From: Xiphophorus maculatus
Lineage: Eukaryota; Chordata; Actinopteri; Cyprinodontiformes; Poeciliidae
NCBI RefSeq assembly: GCF_002775205.1
Contig: NC_036450.1
Location: forward strand, 26,376,288 to 26,440,287
DNA length: 64,000 nt
Reading direction: 5' to 3'
The translations under genes and the position numbers were made by a program. This document shows, piece by piece, positions 1 through 13,686 of this stretch (the first letter of the stretch is position 1; every line of letters starts with the position of its first letter). Below the pieces are notes generated by a model that saw nothing but the letters and a program-made list of their open reading frames with translations, was not told the origin of the DNA and ran no database searches.

Positions 1-1467
1 TTGAAAATCTTCATGGCACAGCGAGGAGAGGTTAAAGCAAGCAATGAAGCACAGACGACAGAGTGCGCTGAGTTATAGAGCAGAAGATTGCACACTGTGT
101 TCTCCTCAGGTTTTGTTCTGCACCATAATAAAATATTCGACTCTCAACAGCCACATGTCAGTAGGTGTGTGAGCTCGGGGCAAAAAATATGACAGATGAG
201 AGAAACAGATCAATCTGTAGCCGGTTGTAAGGCAAGTTTAATAGCACAACAAAGCTAACGCTACGATGGTGAATCAGGGACAATCAGAAAAAAGGAGTAC
301 ATTTCTGCCGAAATCTCAGAAAATGTCTTGAAAAATTTTACATTTCCTAGAAAAAACTGTGAAAATCTGAGATTAATCTAGAAATTTCCGATTTTTGGGG
401 TTGAAATTTACTCCTTTTTTCTATCTACAAAACCCTTCAGAAACCTAATAATACTGTGCTGATATGCTGTCACACAATTTAAGACACTTAAAACACATTA
501 AAATGGATTGAAAATTTTTCTGATAACTGCACAGTATGTTTAAGTCATAATCTTGTTCTTAATGTGCAGAATTTTATTCTTCATTTAGTTTGTTGTATGT
601 TTTTAAAATATTTTAATACTTTATATTTGTGTGAACCAACATGCCCCGATGCTGCTGTTACGCCTGAATGTCCTTCTTGTTGGACATTTCTATTCTCCTG
701 AGGAGAATAGAAATGTCTTGTCTTGTCCAAAGTTTTTAACTTTTAGTCTGAATGTTATGGAGAAAGACGAAAAAAGAAAACTGTAAATCTGAATCCCTTC
801 ACTTCATATGTAGCAGAATCACATTATAAACAGCATAGATGCTTTGTAAGAACATGACAATGTTGCACAATCTGCTCTTCAGTTCAAGTGTCTGACTCTA
901 TGCTCATATAAAAAGTGTGTTAAGAAACACTGACCGGTATAGCGAGATAAGAAACTGTGATGGCAGCTTTAGACAAGATGGCTCTGTGCACAAAGAGGTC
1001 ATTGCAAATTGAGTCAGATTCTGCAGAGAACGGGTTGATTGTTCTGGTTGGAGACGTTCCTGGTAGTTACCTCGACTGCTCCACTACTTGTAGCCACTCC
1101 ATAACCCTTCTTTAAAAAATTAATAACGAAGCTGTTAGTAAGTTAGAAGTTATTGTTGTATAGATGTTTGGTCATAGTCTTTCTTTTGTCCTGAAATATA
1201 TTTCCAAGTGTGTCTTCACTAATTTTATTCAAATCTTAATTGAATAAAGACATTGGTAGTCTTTGTTGGCTTATTTGATGTGGGGTTCATTCAAACAACT
1301 TTTTAAAAAACACTTTGTGCATCTTTATGTGGACTTTCTTTACTTATGAATTATTTAACAATATTCGGGTGTTTGGGTTTTTTGTCTATTGGCGTTATTG
1401 TTTCCTGCCTGGTGGGTGGGTTGGTCCTGTCCTGCTGTTGAGTCAGGGGTCTAATATGCACAGGCAC
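1..1467. other. Intergenic, no gene seen
   Basis: AT-rich sequence with no long open frame, no recognisable protein and no clear splice structure. The one structured item is the near-perfect palindrome at 683-717, listed separately. Confidence 0.6.
683..717. repeat. 35-bp near-perfect palindrome
   Basis: Arms 683-699 and 701-717 are exact reverse complements (17 bp each) around a single-base centre at 700. It is not linked to a gene or a recognised element. Confidence 0.9.
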
Positions 1468-1474
1468 ACGCAAC

Positions 1475-1558
1475 CACACACACACACACACACACACGCA
1501 CACACACACACGCACACACACACACACACGTGCACACCCCCCCCCACACACACACACC
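1475..1558. repeat. (CA)n microsatellite
   Basis: Interrupted CA dinucleotide tract with occasional CG steps and an internal run of C. It produces the spurious His/Thr-rich and Val/Cys-rich open frames on the two strands. Confidence 0.95.
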
Positions 1559-3399
1559 CCTACAGGTGATTAAGTTGAGGTGTTTCCAGATATACTCTGT
1601 TATGCTATGGTTACCTCTACATATATCTTGTATTAACTTGTGGCCTGTACTTTTCAGTGATGTTGTAGTTGTTATTATATATTTATGTAGTTCATTGCTA
1701 TGGTTTCTCATTTTTTCCCTCCTTCTGTAGATGTAGAAGCAGACTTCTCCACATTCTAAAAACAGATTACCACATTTACATATTTAAAGAAAAAATAAAG
1801 TCCTCTTTTCTATGTTTTATCGTGGAAAATTTGGCAGAGAAAGCCTGTTGTTGTGAAAGAATCAAATGTACACGTCTGGTCTCAGGCCTAAATCAATATT
1901 CTGTGGTGGTTCGATGTGAGAGGTGCGCCGACCGCCGATCTGTCTGTCTGTCTGTCTGCCTCCTGACTGAGGATCTGAACAAATCTTCTGAAAAAGAATT
2001 GAGTTGTGAGTGACTGCAGCCGGGGCAGACGCCTGAATGATGGCCTGCCTTTTTTTCTTGTTCCATCTTTTTCTTCTCATCCATTTCAGACTCAAAGTTT
2101 TAAAATAATTGACATTGGTAATTTGCTGTCCACTCAGGGTTGCTCTCACTATATATCTGTTGAAGTCTGGCATCTAAAACAGTTAAGTGTGGCATCAAGG
2201 TTTTAATATGCCGTACAAGCACAGTGTGACATGATCAAGTCCCAAGATTTTTAAAACTGCCAAATGTGTACTGAGTTTAAGTTATATTTGGCTAAAGGCA
2301 GAATAATGAAAACATGTTCATTACAGGGTTTCCCTCAGAGTGTCATAAGCCTGGTGGGTCTCCAGGCTTTACTTGTGTCCCACCAGGCTAAGCATCATTT
2401 GTTTATTTATTAAGTTTTTTTCCTTAATAAATAAACCTTAATAAACCTTTGTACATTGTAAATGTAAACAGTGTTAGAGTCTTTGGTGAAATGGTTGGAA
2501 GCATGACGGCAACATAGCATGGTCAGTCTGTGATCACATAGGGAGGTGCCTTTTCTTTTTCTATTGACCATCTTTACCGCAAAAAATGTATATTTAAATA
2601 TGTTTGCCTTTTTAAAAAGACTTTAAAGTTGATGTTTAGATATCCAGTGTCTTTCAATTGCTCATATTTACCTCGTCATATTCTCAAAATTCCTGACAAC
2701 TTTATTTCAGTATCATATGTAATCCACAGTGATGCATTCATATTTAAACTGTCCTTTTGTGCATTGTAGATGAATATGGGTGATCGCTCAGTTTATCTTC
2801 ACAGAGGCATATTAGACCATTTCTCATGAGGATTGCTCTTTGAAAGTAAAGTGACACTGACTGACGGTAATAGCTGTCTGCATGGAGGGGCCTGTCATTA
2901 CTGCTGAGCAGCAGCTCTTATTCCAGGTGGATTATACATGATTTAACTAAATATCCGATCTTTTAGTGTTGTGCAACAACAGGGTAATCGTTTGGCTATG
3001 AATAACTATAAATAATTGCTTAGGGAAATTATTAACAAAACTAGTAATTTACATCAAAATTACCAAGCTGGGCTGCCACATGATTATCAGGAAAATTATA
3101 GCGAGGTTGTTCAGACTCAGTTATTGTTCTATAACCACCTGCCTGGGAAGGCTTTGCTATTAAAATAATAAATGAAGGCAGAAGTCCAGCACTGGTGTTT
3201 TACAAACTCTAAGACTTGGCATGTCTCAGTATGCAAGAGTTAAAAAAAACTGATCCTTAAGGGGCAGTATTATGTACTTTATGGGCACATACTGCTATTT
3301 TATAGCATATTCAAGTAATTATGTTACATTGGTTGTTAAAAAAGATGCTGTTTGCAGTGGGTAAAATAATTTTTCATGAAATGAAATTTTCGCCAGGTG
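1559..3399. other. Intergenic, no gene seen
   Basis: No supportable gene. There is a short TCTG run at about 1938-1960. At about 2325-2400 a stretch resembles the end of an old dispersed fish repeat and contains an inverted 'cctggtggg/cccaccagg' pair. Confidence 0.5.
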
Positions 3400-4240
3400 T
3401 TGGTAGCAATTGAAGTAATTAATTCTGGAAAAAAGTAATGAACACACTAACTGATTTTTATTTAATACTTTGTACAAAAGCCTCTGTTGGTAATGGCAGC
3501 TTCACGCCTCCTTCTGTAAAGACGAGCTGCTCAGGTGGGATTTCGGCCCGATCTTCCACACAAACAGACTTTAAACATTGAAGGTTCCGTGAGCTTCTTC
3601 TATGAACTCTGATGTTTTTAGTTCTTTCCATGGATTTTTAATTGGATTCAGGTCATCTGACTGGCTGGGCTAATCTAGCAGCTTTATTTTCTTTCTCTGA
3701 AGCCAGTTGAGAGTTTCTTGACTTTGTGTTTGGGGTTATTGTCTTGCTGAAATTGTCACCCTCGCTTCATCTTCGACATTCTGGTAGACGCCAGCAAAAT
3801 TCTCTCAAAAATGTCTTGGTACATTTTTCCAGTCATCCTCCATTGAGTTACATGAAGTTTGCCAGTTTGATGTTCCCACCTCCAAACGGTTCCCCTCAGA
3901 AACCTTGTTAAGCCCGGTGGTCTGGGTCATTTCATATTATTGCACACACCTTCATTTCTTAAGGGATGAGTTTTGGTTTGGTTTCTCTCTATATTTGAAT
4001 TACTTTAGGTTTTTACTAACAGCTGGTGAAATTTCATGTTAATAGCACCTTTTTTCGAACACATCACAGATTGTGTTCGAAAAATCTGTGACATCAGATT
4101 GTGGTGTGTTCAATACTTAATTTTCTTGCTGTATGTTTTGAACAACTGCAAAATAAATCTACCTGCAGGTATAAATAAAGGAATCCGTACTAATCTTTCA
4201 GACCTCTTGGGTGAGACTTACCTGCTGCAGGTGAGGCATC
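3400..4240 (-). mobile_element. Tc1-like transposon relic
   Basis: The plus strand reads as the reverse complement of a Tc1-type transposase region common in fish genomes. The part around 3740-3870 (one-sided 'gtcttgctgaaattgtcacc' block followed by 'gatgttcccacctccaaac') is characteristic. No frame stays open for the length of a transposase, so the copy is dead. Its exact ends were not resolved; a 13-bp inverted repeat (4051-4063/4072-4084) lies near the 3' side. The family assignment is from memory of such elements, not a search. Confidence 0.7.
4051..4084. repeat. Short-loop inverted repeat
   Basis: Arms 4051-4063 and 4072-4084 are exact 13-bp reverse complements around an 8-nt loop. Confidence 0.85.
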
Positions 4241-7200
4241 CAGTCCTCATATCCTCTTAACACCAAACTGCAGAAAAATGTCAACAATCTGTCCAAAATT
4301 GTTTGAAGTTAATTTTGTTTAATTTTGAGACATGATCTATTAGGCAACAACAGAACCAGAAATAATAAGTCCTGCTTCTCAACAGTGAACACTGAACAGT
4401 CTACGCATCAGAATATCATTTGCATGATTACAGGCATTAATATTATTCACATAATTACGACACGATTACACGCACACTGCATTCTAATAAGGCTCCTAAA
4501 CTCTGAGTAACATGCACTGGGTCACATTTTCCACTTACTCAGATGGACAGAAATTGAAAGCTGAATATTAATCTGAGCTACTTTGCCAGCATATTTTATG
4601 GAAAGTGTCCTGGTAACCCTGTGACTGTCCTATGTTTATTAAAAAGATAATGAAAAGGAGAAAATAGACTTTTTTTCTTTCTTTCGTGTGACATATGAAA
4701 TATCAGAATTCTCTTGGTGAAAATATCGTCCAGAGCTGCAGGTTGATAACATCTGTCACCGTCAGAGTCCCGTCTGTCTGCTGCTCAGCTCTGTTATTAA
4801 AGAATTATCTGCTACCTTTCTGTTCCAATCGCTATAATATGTTATTGAATTCACTAATTTATGATTCACTATCAGAATTAAATTTAATTTATGAGTTGTT
4901 TTTTTAAAAAGATCTTTTAAATAATGAATAAATCAAAACTTCACTCATTAACAACAGAAATTAGACACCAAGAATGAAGCGTTTTCGACATATTTAGCTG
5001 CTCTGGATCAGATTATTAATGTCATGTAAATGATGTGGAACTGGCACAGCTACAGCAGCAACAGAGGGAACACAGTTTGATTACAAGCTAAAAAAAACAC
5101 TAAGTGACCTGACTCTTAAGCCAAATGGCCGATGATATATTAAATTCTCTTGAATACAACATATCATTGGGTACGACTGCTACAGTTTGTGATTTTTAAA
5201 AAGACACATTTTATGCCCAGGTTTTGTTTATGGTGGGTTTTCTAGTTTGTTGGTCACAAGGACTTGAATCCTGTCATGTCTGTCTGAATTCTCCAGCTTC
5301 CCCTCACATCAACAGCTTGACAGTAAAAAACTAAGAGATCCAACAGCCGTCACCGTCTTCCCTGCTCCTGCCAGTTCCCATGATGCTCCTGTGCTCTGGC
5401 CCTCCTACCTCTGCTGGCTGCTCTCTCCTGTGCTGCCTCCTGCTCTGACTCACTCACTGTGAGATCACTTGCTGTCATCCATGTCTTCCCTTCCACTGTT
5501 TTCATGTCACAAGAACATGTGCAAAATGGTTTATCTAGCATTATTTTATTGGATATAAACAAATAATAATAAAAAAAAAAGTTGTTTTTTTGAAGGCGGA
5601 TCTCTGATCTCTCTTTGACATGTTCTGGAAACCACAGAACATTTTGGTTTCTTGCTCATTTTCCTCTGAATATAACATATTTCACTTTGTTAATGTCTCT
5701 CTCTCTCTCGTATGTACTTTTCCTCTGTCCCTAAAACTTGCTTGCTTCTTCTCGTAAGTATATTTTCTGAAACGCTTCATTTGCTCACTGGCAATCTGGG
5801 TCACTGTGTATTTAGTTGTCTCCTCACTGAGCTCCAGGCCTTTTGAATCGTTTCCTTCTGGCTGTCGCTGACGTCCTCTGGGTGTTTCTTCAGCTAAGTA
5901 TGTTGGCTGTAAACTTCCCACATCTCCTTGAAGGTGAAATCGTCAGAGCCATGTTGTTCAGATATTCAATTGTCTGTTTTGGGCTTTAGTAGAGTGGAGA
6001 TCTGTAGGTTGGAAGCTTTCAACGTATTCAGTTTCTATTTCTAAACAAATGAATAGTCGAGAAATGAATAGGAACACCATTTGCCACAAGCCAGTGGAGA
6101 GATGCATTTATATATTGTAGAAATGGCACCACAGGTTTCCCTGGAGACGGCTGTGTTGACAGGGCAGATACACCATGAGCATCACTGCATGGGCCAAGGC
6201 CGTTACAGGGTTGAGTAACTCTGGCGATGGGCTTGAGAAGCTGAGCTTTGCTGGCCGTCAGTACAGCTACAGCCTGCTGCTGAGCTCACAGTGGAGAATC
6301 CAGAATGTGAATCTCAATAAATAAATGGTGTTGGTATCATATTTTCATAAGCATACTCATAAAGTCAATGTACATATGATGTGGAATTTGGTCACAAACT
6401 ATATATATATATATATATACTGTATATGAACATCTACTGTACATCAGTGTGTAGCAGCATTAACTCATGTCCATAAGATTCTTTCTTTTATTATTATTTT
6501 GTACCATGATGATAAATGAATAATGCTTTCCTTTCTGTATTAATATCCTATTTCCTTCAGCTCCTAATTTTCCTTTCAGACTCCATTCCTGGTCTTCTCT
6601 CCTTTTCAGACTCATATAATTCACAGTTCATCAGTCTATGTTCTATATTTTATTTCCCTCCACATTGCTCCCATTTATCATTGTTATTCCTCCCAATGAA
6701 ACAATATGACATTTAAATACATCTGACCTACCCTCGATATCACCATTATTATTATTTCTTTCCCTCTGTTTATCTCTCCAACATTTTAATTAATCCTAAC
6801 TTTTATCATTTAGACATATGCCTTCCTTTCTCATCTTCATTCAATCTTTTTTTGCCAATTAAAATGGTCAGACATCAATTAGTTTACAAAAATTCAAACT
6901 CTAAAGAGAACCCAGACCAAACACAGACGGAGAATAACAAAGTCCTGAAGAACATGACGGATCAGTTGTTTGTTGTGTAGGATAAGGAGAACAGCATCCA
7001 ACCAGCAACAATCTCAGTCATGGCTAGAGAGTTTTAGCACACACTATGAAATTAGTCAAGAAAAGCCGAAGATGGGAAAGGTGCCAAAAGGCATTCTGAG
7101 GAGACAAATAGACCTGGAGGCTTTGAAGGAAGGAAGAAAATGAGGCGACAGATAAGATGAAAGAGGAGACAAGCAGAAGAGGAAAGAGAAAGCTTCCAGG

Positions 7201-7609
7201 GGAGAGCTACCAAAAGGCAGTTACTGTGAAAACAGGCATTTAAAGAGAACAAGAGTTCAGAAGGTGGAGAAAGATGCTATCTGACGGCGACTTTGCAGTC
7301 TTTGATTCCCTGTGAGCAGGGAAAAAAGGAAATCACAAAAAATCCAGATTTTATCCAGAACTATTTTTGTAAAAACTAATTTGGCTTGCAGAAATCAAGG
7401 TAATTTTTTTTGTTCATATTTTATATTACAGCCACAAACATATTTTTTTAAACAGTGGGCCTTAACCTTTTGGCTGTTTAGTTACACCAGACTCACCTAT
7501 TAATTTGTTTTGTAGAATGCAACTCTAAAATTTGTGTAAGATTTTAGTCAGATTCCCTTTCATATTGATGTTTTTAGGGAATATTTCTAAATATTAGAAA
7601 GAAAATGCA
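4241..7609. other. Intergenic, no gene seen
   Basis: No supportable gene. It contains an (AT)n run at about 6401-6420. A minus-strand stretch at 5682-5940 stays open for about 79 codons with a polar, charged composition, but I recognise no protein and its flanks show no convincing exon boundaries. Confidence 0.5.
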
Positions 7610-7860
7610 GCTGAAAAAAACATCCTCCTTCTACTCCCTGACTTCTTCTTTGTTGTTTTTGCCAGCAGTAACATCCAGCTGTTGATCACATGACTCGTGG
7701 AGGAAAAAAAAAAATTCCGTTGCAGTTTTGCAAAATAATTCTACTTTTATATAGCCGAAAAAATCACTTCCAACGCAAAAAGTGTGAGCATTTCCATTAA
7801 GTGTATTTATGTTTGTAATTTCAATATTCGCAATTATATGGTTAATGGAAACATGGCCAC
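7610..7860. mobile_element. Dispersed MITE-like repeat, copy 1
   Basis: Shares ordered blocks with 21,596-21,810: a 'cttctttgttg...gcc/accagtagtaac' stretch, a 'gcagttttgcaaaataa' block and a terminal 'atggttaatggaaacat' block. Copy 2 (8,960-9,110) shares only the terminal part in the opposite sense. It has no coding capacity and looks non-autonomous; the superfamily is unknown. Confidence 0.55.
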
Positions 7861-8959
7861 TGACATTTCTTTTCCGCCACTTGTGGAACAGCCACACTGA
7901 GAAATGGCAGAGAGCAGGAGGTAAAATCTTTATTGTTTCCTTTTTTCTCCTCTTCCAGTGTTACGTTCACACACCTTCACATTGTGTGACAGCAACCTGC
8001 TGAGACGAACACAAAGTCATCAGCAGCACAGAAAATACCACGGCCAATCAGCAGCAGCCTTCTGGCATTCCACTGAAGAGCCTTTAGTACTTTACGCTGT
8101 CATGCACAGCTTGGCATGGTGGGTCTCCCTCACTGATCACTGACTCACAGCCACCATCACCTCGACCGCACTCACAATAGCAAGGTGTTGCTCTTTCCCC
8201 AACAAAGCCTGGTGGCAAACTAAAATGCTGACATCAAAAAGACACACAATGGGACTTGGAAAGGGCCGTTTTTGTTCAAAATGCCACCTCATTTAAAAAG
8301 GTCTGAGTCTGATAATGTCGCAGCTGTCCCAGTTAAAAGCTTCCAATCCGAAAGGCAATTATGGAGCCGATAGAGGGGGTTGATGGCTGGGATAATTGCA
8401 GTGATTTAATTGTCTGTTGACCCAAACAGAACACTTAGTGAAATGCCGCACCTAACAGCAAGCTGTTTTACGATAATGTGGCTCTAGATCATATTTCATA
8501 GTCGTGTTTACAGATTGTTGAAGTGTTCATTGACTAGAAATGGAGGCAAAATAGAGGGAACGAATGATTTACTGTAAAATCAGCAACTTAATCGCTACGT
8601 TTAAAGGGCTGCGCCGATACTCCTAGAATCTGGGGTTTCGATAAGTAGCCAACGTTTTTTTAAACTCTATACATCAAACTTGAAATCTATGATTCATACA
8701 CTCCAATAGCCCCATAAAAAAATGCTGCTAATATCTGCTCAGATGCCCAGTAATACCATCACTTAATATCTCGCTAATGCAATGCCACGAATATGTGAAC
8801 TGACCAAGAGTCACACGGTTCTGGATGCCAGAAGTTTGACACTGAAAGGGAAATTGACAACATTTAAACGTTATTTACAGACAGCTTATCTTTAAATATG
8901 AAAACAAAATGCACAAGCAAAAGTTATGTATCCAACCCAGAAGGAGCAGAACTCTATCT
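7861..8959. other. Intergenic, no gene seen
   Basis: No recognisable coding sequence or repeat on either strand. Confidence 0.5.
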
Positions 8960-9110
8960 GCTTTAACATGAACCATACAATTGCCCAAATTAAATTGACA
9001 AAAATAAATTCGCTTAATGGAAACGGAATTTTGAAAAAAAAAAAAAAAACTAATTTTTGCTATAGGATGAGGTATCGCACGTGGCCACTTGTTGCTCCAA
9101 TGCCTGAATA
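8960..9110. mobile_element. Dispersed MITE-like repeat, partial copy 2
   Basis: Contains 'caattgcccaaattaaattg' and 'cttaatggaaacg' blocks that match, in part, the terminal blocks of the copies at 7,610 and 21,596, followed by a poly-A run. It is fragmentary and its ends are not defined. Confidence 0.4.
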
Positions 9111-11104
9111 AGACACCAATGTCTCCTCTGATTGGCTGATAAGTGATGAGCGCTAGCACCACGGCTGAATTATGAATATATCTCACGTAACTGTTAATAT
9201 GGATGTGATTTTAATTTCACTTCTCATTTCATTGAAACATCACCATTGTAAAATTGATTTTCCCACATTAGCAGAATACGGACAAGTTAAAAGATTTGTG
9301 CACATTTATAATGGAAATTCAGTTATTGTGAACTCCATCCCCTTGACTCCAACTTTTCAATTTCTTACATATTTCAAAATTAAAATTAGCTGACTGCTAA
9401 ATTTTCAGCAATCAGCTAAGCTAACAGTGATGATTACAACAGTGATTTACTTGAAGCAGCAGTCTTTCAGAATTTTCAATGATCTTATTTTCCATGAGAA
9501 AATGAAGCTCTCGAGTTTTTGTGCTTCTAGAAAACACAATGTACCCACCACCTTCCTCCACTAATGACATCCTCACTGTCCCTCACCACTGGAAGTGACT
9601 CATCTATGACTTTTAGTGGAGATACTTTGTTCTCAATAAATTGGTAATTTGCTGGACAAATTGCAGCCCTTTGTGTCCGTGAACGCAGAGACTCAGAAAA
9701 CAAGTAGAGTCTCAGGAAGCCAATTTAAGCCGGAGCTAGAGCAGACTGTACCGGGAGGCAGCAGAGTGCTGCTGTTCCCCCTCAGTTCGACTGCCTGTCA
9801 TGCATCCAGCCCATAGAAGAGTTCTCAAAAACACATTTCAGAGATTGACACAAGTTACGCAGTGGAAAACATGTGAACCTTTTAGCACATCAGCATGTAT
9901 GACATCAAGTTTGTTTTCAGAACATTTCATACTCCAGTGTGCAGACCAAGGTGATTAGAAACAAGTTTCTCCCAAAGAAACTTGTTTCTAATCAAGCCAA
10001 TCGAACTTTTTCAACTTATGCAGTGAACGTAAGTTTATATGAAAACTTTTTTGACAGCCTCTAACTTTTATTGTCTGAGCTGGTAGATGATCTATATTTG
10101 ATTAACTGATAAATATAGGGATGCATGACATACAGGCATATACAATAGTATCCACCGATGTTGGTTGTTTCTTAACATATCAGTATCAGTCATTAATACT
10201 CTTCTGACTCTTTCTTCCTGGATGTGTTTGTTTGTTACATCCACATGTAAGATCAGGAACCCCAACAGTAATCCACAGCATGAAGCTGCATCCAACTCTG
10301 CAGCCTGAAGCATAAAGGAAACAATAACTGGGTGTGTGTGTCGCCTGCATCATCCACAGGAGTGAGCACGCCGTTTTGTGTAGAACAGAGGGGTGTGCAC
10401 TGCATTCCAATTAATCAGCACATGGGCTCTGAGCGGCACCACTTATTTTGAGCTTCTAACTTGCTGTTCATGTGCAACGTTATGCACATTACCCTCCAAA
10501 TGTCACAGTCTCTTTAATAACACTAGAAATGGGGAAGTAGGACAGAATAATGAGATAAATGATTTTGGTGCCATTTTTATTGCTTGATATTTAACTTCTA
10601 GCATCGGCTTTACAGTAGGAGTGCATTTGGAGATCTAAGAAACTGATGTTACAGTAGAACAACAGTTTGAAATATTCTATATCTGTAGGATAAAAAGATA
10701 AAAGCGTTGTTTCAGCAGTACTGATTAGATTGCTGCACCATTTCTGATGACTCTTCTGTCTGCGTTTGACGTTTTTGATAATGGGACCTGTTTAATTGGT
10801 TTCTGTATCACCAACTGAAGCAAATAATGAATGTTGTGGATACTGTTCCAGCTGCATAACCATTTCTCTGAGATACAATGAAGTAATTAAAGATGCTTTT
10901 CTCCTCCTGTCGCCTGTCTCCACTGATAAGACGGCCAAAGATCAGCTTTTCACATTGGAATCACTGGGATGAGAAAATTTGCAAGGGAGGTTTTTGATGT
11001 CTATTATTTATCTCCTTTCTGCTGGTTGTCAGCTGTGTGCTATACAACTGATTGTTATGTGGGTTTCTGTTACACAAAATGAATCAAGATGAAGAACTGA
11101 ATAA
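9111..11104. other. Intergenic, no gene seen
   Basis: No supportable gene. The only notable structure is the perfect hairpin at 9952-9994. Confidence 0.5.
9952..9994. repeat. Perfect 19-bp hairpin
   Basis: Arms 9952-9970 and 9976-9994 are exact reverse complements (19 bp) with a 5-nt loop. There is no gene nearby and no sign of a precursor RNA beyond the stem. Confidence 0.9.
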
Positions 11105-11330
11105 AAACTTTAGGGTGTATTCACACCGGCCATGTTTGGTTCGTTTTAATCAAACTGTAGTTTGTTTCCACAGAAAGTCTGGTACGTTTTGCAGGTGTGA
11201 ATGCACAATCAAACTCTGAGGTGGACCAAAAAAAATGAACTCAGTCCCGTCTACAGACCTAGGTGTTAGTTCAGTTGAAGTGAACTCTGGTGCAGTTCAA
11301 ATGCACAAGTGAACGCCAATCTAAAGCATT
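11105..11330. mobile_element. Palindromic MITE (hAT/Harbinger type)
   Basis: Begins with 'gggtgtattcacacc', and an inverted partner 'ggtgtgaatgcaca' lies at about 11,193. Internal blocks such as 'tttggttcg' and 'ggaccaaa' are typical of abundant non-autonomous DNA elements in fish. The right end was not defined. Confidence 0.6.
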
Positions 11331-12299
11331 ATATATTTTAAACATTCGCCTGGCAGCTGGTGGAGGCATGGTAGAAGGATGTGCCATTGAACAGTGAGCT
11401 AAGTGAGGTTTTAGCTCTTGGATTTGAAGTTTAGGAGAGACAGACCGTCACCAGAACAAGGCAGAGGAGAGATGAGGTGTTGATGTGAGACTGCTAATTA
11501 CAGTCAATGTGTTCACATTGAGAGGTACGAGGCGGGGCACGTTGTGTGGGGGGTGTCAGTTCATCACTTGCCCTTCTCAGCTCAGCTGGCTCACTTTTTG
11601 CATTATCCATTTTGAACAAATATAAATCCTTTATTTTCATGCCTCTTTTCGCACTTTCTAGTTATGATCTAAGACTTCAAGTTGTACTGATGGATGGAAA
11701 AAGAGACAGTGAGGGTAAGGCTTATTCAGCTGTGTCAAACAGACTCCTCTGGTTCAGTAACTGTGCTTCTATTATTCCCTTCACATGGCTTTGTTCAACA
11801 GAAGAGTTGAGTAGATGAATTTAATAGACAATGTGAGATGCTCTGCCTCTGGCATTGAACCCTCACCCTCCTCTTCCTCTCGCCTTCCCTTCGCCCAATC
11901 TGCAAAGAAACCCAGTTAAAAAGTCGAGCTGCAGTCTCATTAACTGCTGAGATGAGGCTGTCCCAATCATCACACATCAAAGTTGGAACCTGTCAGGGGT
12001 GGGATGGTGGAAAACTGTTGCCATGGAGACCAAGTGCAGTTGCAGCCCAACCTGGTTTTTAAGAGAGAGCTTGTTCTGTGTGTGTGCTGTGAGGAACCCG
12101 TGTGTGCTCTTTCAAGCTCTCAGGTTCATTTTTCATCTTCCTGCCTGTTATATAATGTGTCCAGTGTCTGCTTCTAAATGTTGGCATCGCTTGTTTCTCT
12201 AAGATGAAGCTGAAATGCTAAACAGCAGCTAGATGGAAAAGGAAAGAGACACGGTGATGTCAGGCATCACTGTATTTATATGGAATGTGATAGATCAGA
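11331..12299. other. Intergenic, no gene seen
   Basis: No recognised gene. Short open frames here have no familiar composition and no splice context. Confidence 0.5.
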
Positions 12300-12445
12300 T
12301 CAAAATAAAGGAGTGCGTAATTGTGAACTGCATGTTTTACAAATTAAAATCTGAAAAGTGTGGTGAGCATTTGTGTGCAGCGTCTCCCAGTTAATATACT
12401 TTGTTGAACCACCTTTTGCTGTGGCTACAGCTGCAGGTTTAAATA
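12300..12445. mobile_element. Tc1-like terminal fragment
   Basis: The run 'aaattaaaatctgaaaagtg' followed by 'gaaccaccttttgctg' and 'acagctgcaggttt' matches the terminal part of a common fish Tc1-like element. A second fragment of the same family lies at 53,140-53,370. Confidence 0.6.
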
Positions 12446-13479
12446 AAACTCTGCTAGGCTAGATGAGAACGTGTTTTTTCCTTGTTTTTTTTATATCTCA
12501 AATTTAGTCAGATTAGATGGAGACTGCAGGTGAATTTATTATATATGTGGAATTTGACAGTCCCATTCTAATACATGAGCATGGTTGCTCATGTAGCAAA
12601 GCATACATTTGATTTAAAGTTGGCTTCTGACTGAAAGGTTTGTCCTTGGATTGGCCTGTAGTTCCATCCATCTACCTGGATCCTCGCTGGATTCTTCCAT
12701 TGCTCCATAGTTCCTGGTTCCTGGTACCTTACTAGGATCCCTTGTTATTTGTAAATTCTTACCTTTATTGTTTAATAAAACCTCAACCACCCCTGAAACA
12801 GTGCTGCTAGAAAGGCATCTAGCTGCCGGGAAACGCACCAGTGGTTTGTTCCATCCATCCATACATACCCTTGTCCCTAGTGGGGTCTAGAGGGGTGCTG
12901 GTGTCTATCTCCAGCTTACATATCGGGTGAGAGGTGTGGTCACCCTGGACAGGTCGCCAGTCTGTCTCAGCACTAGTGGTGTTGGCTTTTCAAAATAAAG
13001 TACATTTTAAGCATTTTATGACATTTAAATTTATTTCAGATTATGGTTAGAACAATTGTCCAAATATAGGCTATATACATGTACGTGCCAAATGCCTTAT
13101 TGTATTTAATATAAATAATTTTTACAAATTAACTCTGAAGGTGCAGAGCTTCTACATAGGGCTTCTGTACTACGCTCTATATAATGCAATTTAACTTATA
13201 AAGCACTTTTAAAACAACACTACTGGCCAGCACAACATCAAAGGTCCTGTTATTAGATTTTCCCATGACAACCAAAAAGACTGTACAGCAGCATCAGTTC
13301 ATATGACATCAGAAATGCCATTATTTGTCCTTTTGACTCATCCAATGATGTGCCTCCAATTTCCCTGACAATGGCGACGTTGAGTATGATGACAATTACA
13401 TGAAAACATTTCGGTATCAATATACCTGAGACAGATTTTTTTGAAACTAATTTATCGAGTTATCATGGGTTCCATCTGT
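12446..13479. other. Intergenic, no gene seen
   Basis: No supportable gene on either strand. Confidence 0.5.
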
Positions 13480-13613
13480 ATTTTATTTTATTCTGGAGTA
13501 ACCTCACAACATTGGGACCTCAAAACATTGTCCTGAGCCGTATGCAACGAAATTTCGTTCTGTATACACCCTGTGCATGCAAAACGACAATAAAGTCAGT
13601 CTAAGTCTAAGTC
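13480..13613 (+). mobile_element. LINE 3' end (CR1/L2 type)
   Basis: Carries the usual fish LINE tail: an 'aacgaaatttcgttctgtat' block, then 'gacaataaagtcagtctaag' with a short CTAAGT tail repeat ending at about 13,613. No reverse transcriptase remains, so this is a strongly 5'-truncated copy. Confidence 0.65.
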
Positions 13614-13686
13614 TATGTTGTTTCACAGCCTATGTGCCTGATGTCCTGCACACTGTTTCAGTTCTGGAAGTCAACTTTTAACTTAC

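Noticed and set aside
1315-1730. Open frames rich in His/Thr or Val/Cys on both strands
   Set aside because: They are translations of the CA microsatellite, with no splice or family support.
5682-5921. 79-codon minus-strand open frame with charged composition
   Set aside because: No recognised family, no convincing splice sites and no neighbour exon.
9952-9994. Hairpin as a transcription terminator or microRNA
   Set aside because: A bacterial-type terminator does not apply in this genome, and a 19-bp stem without flanking pairing is too short for a typical microRNA precursor.
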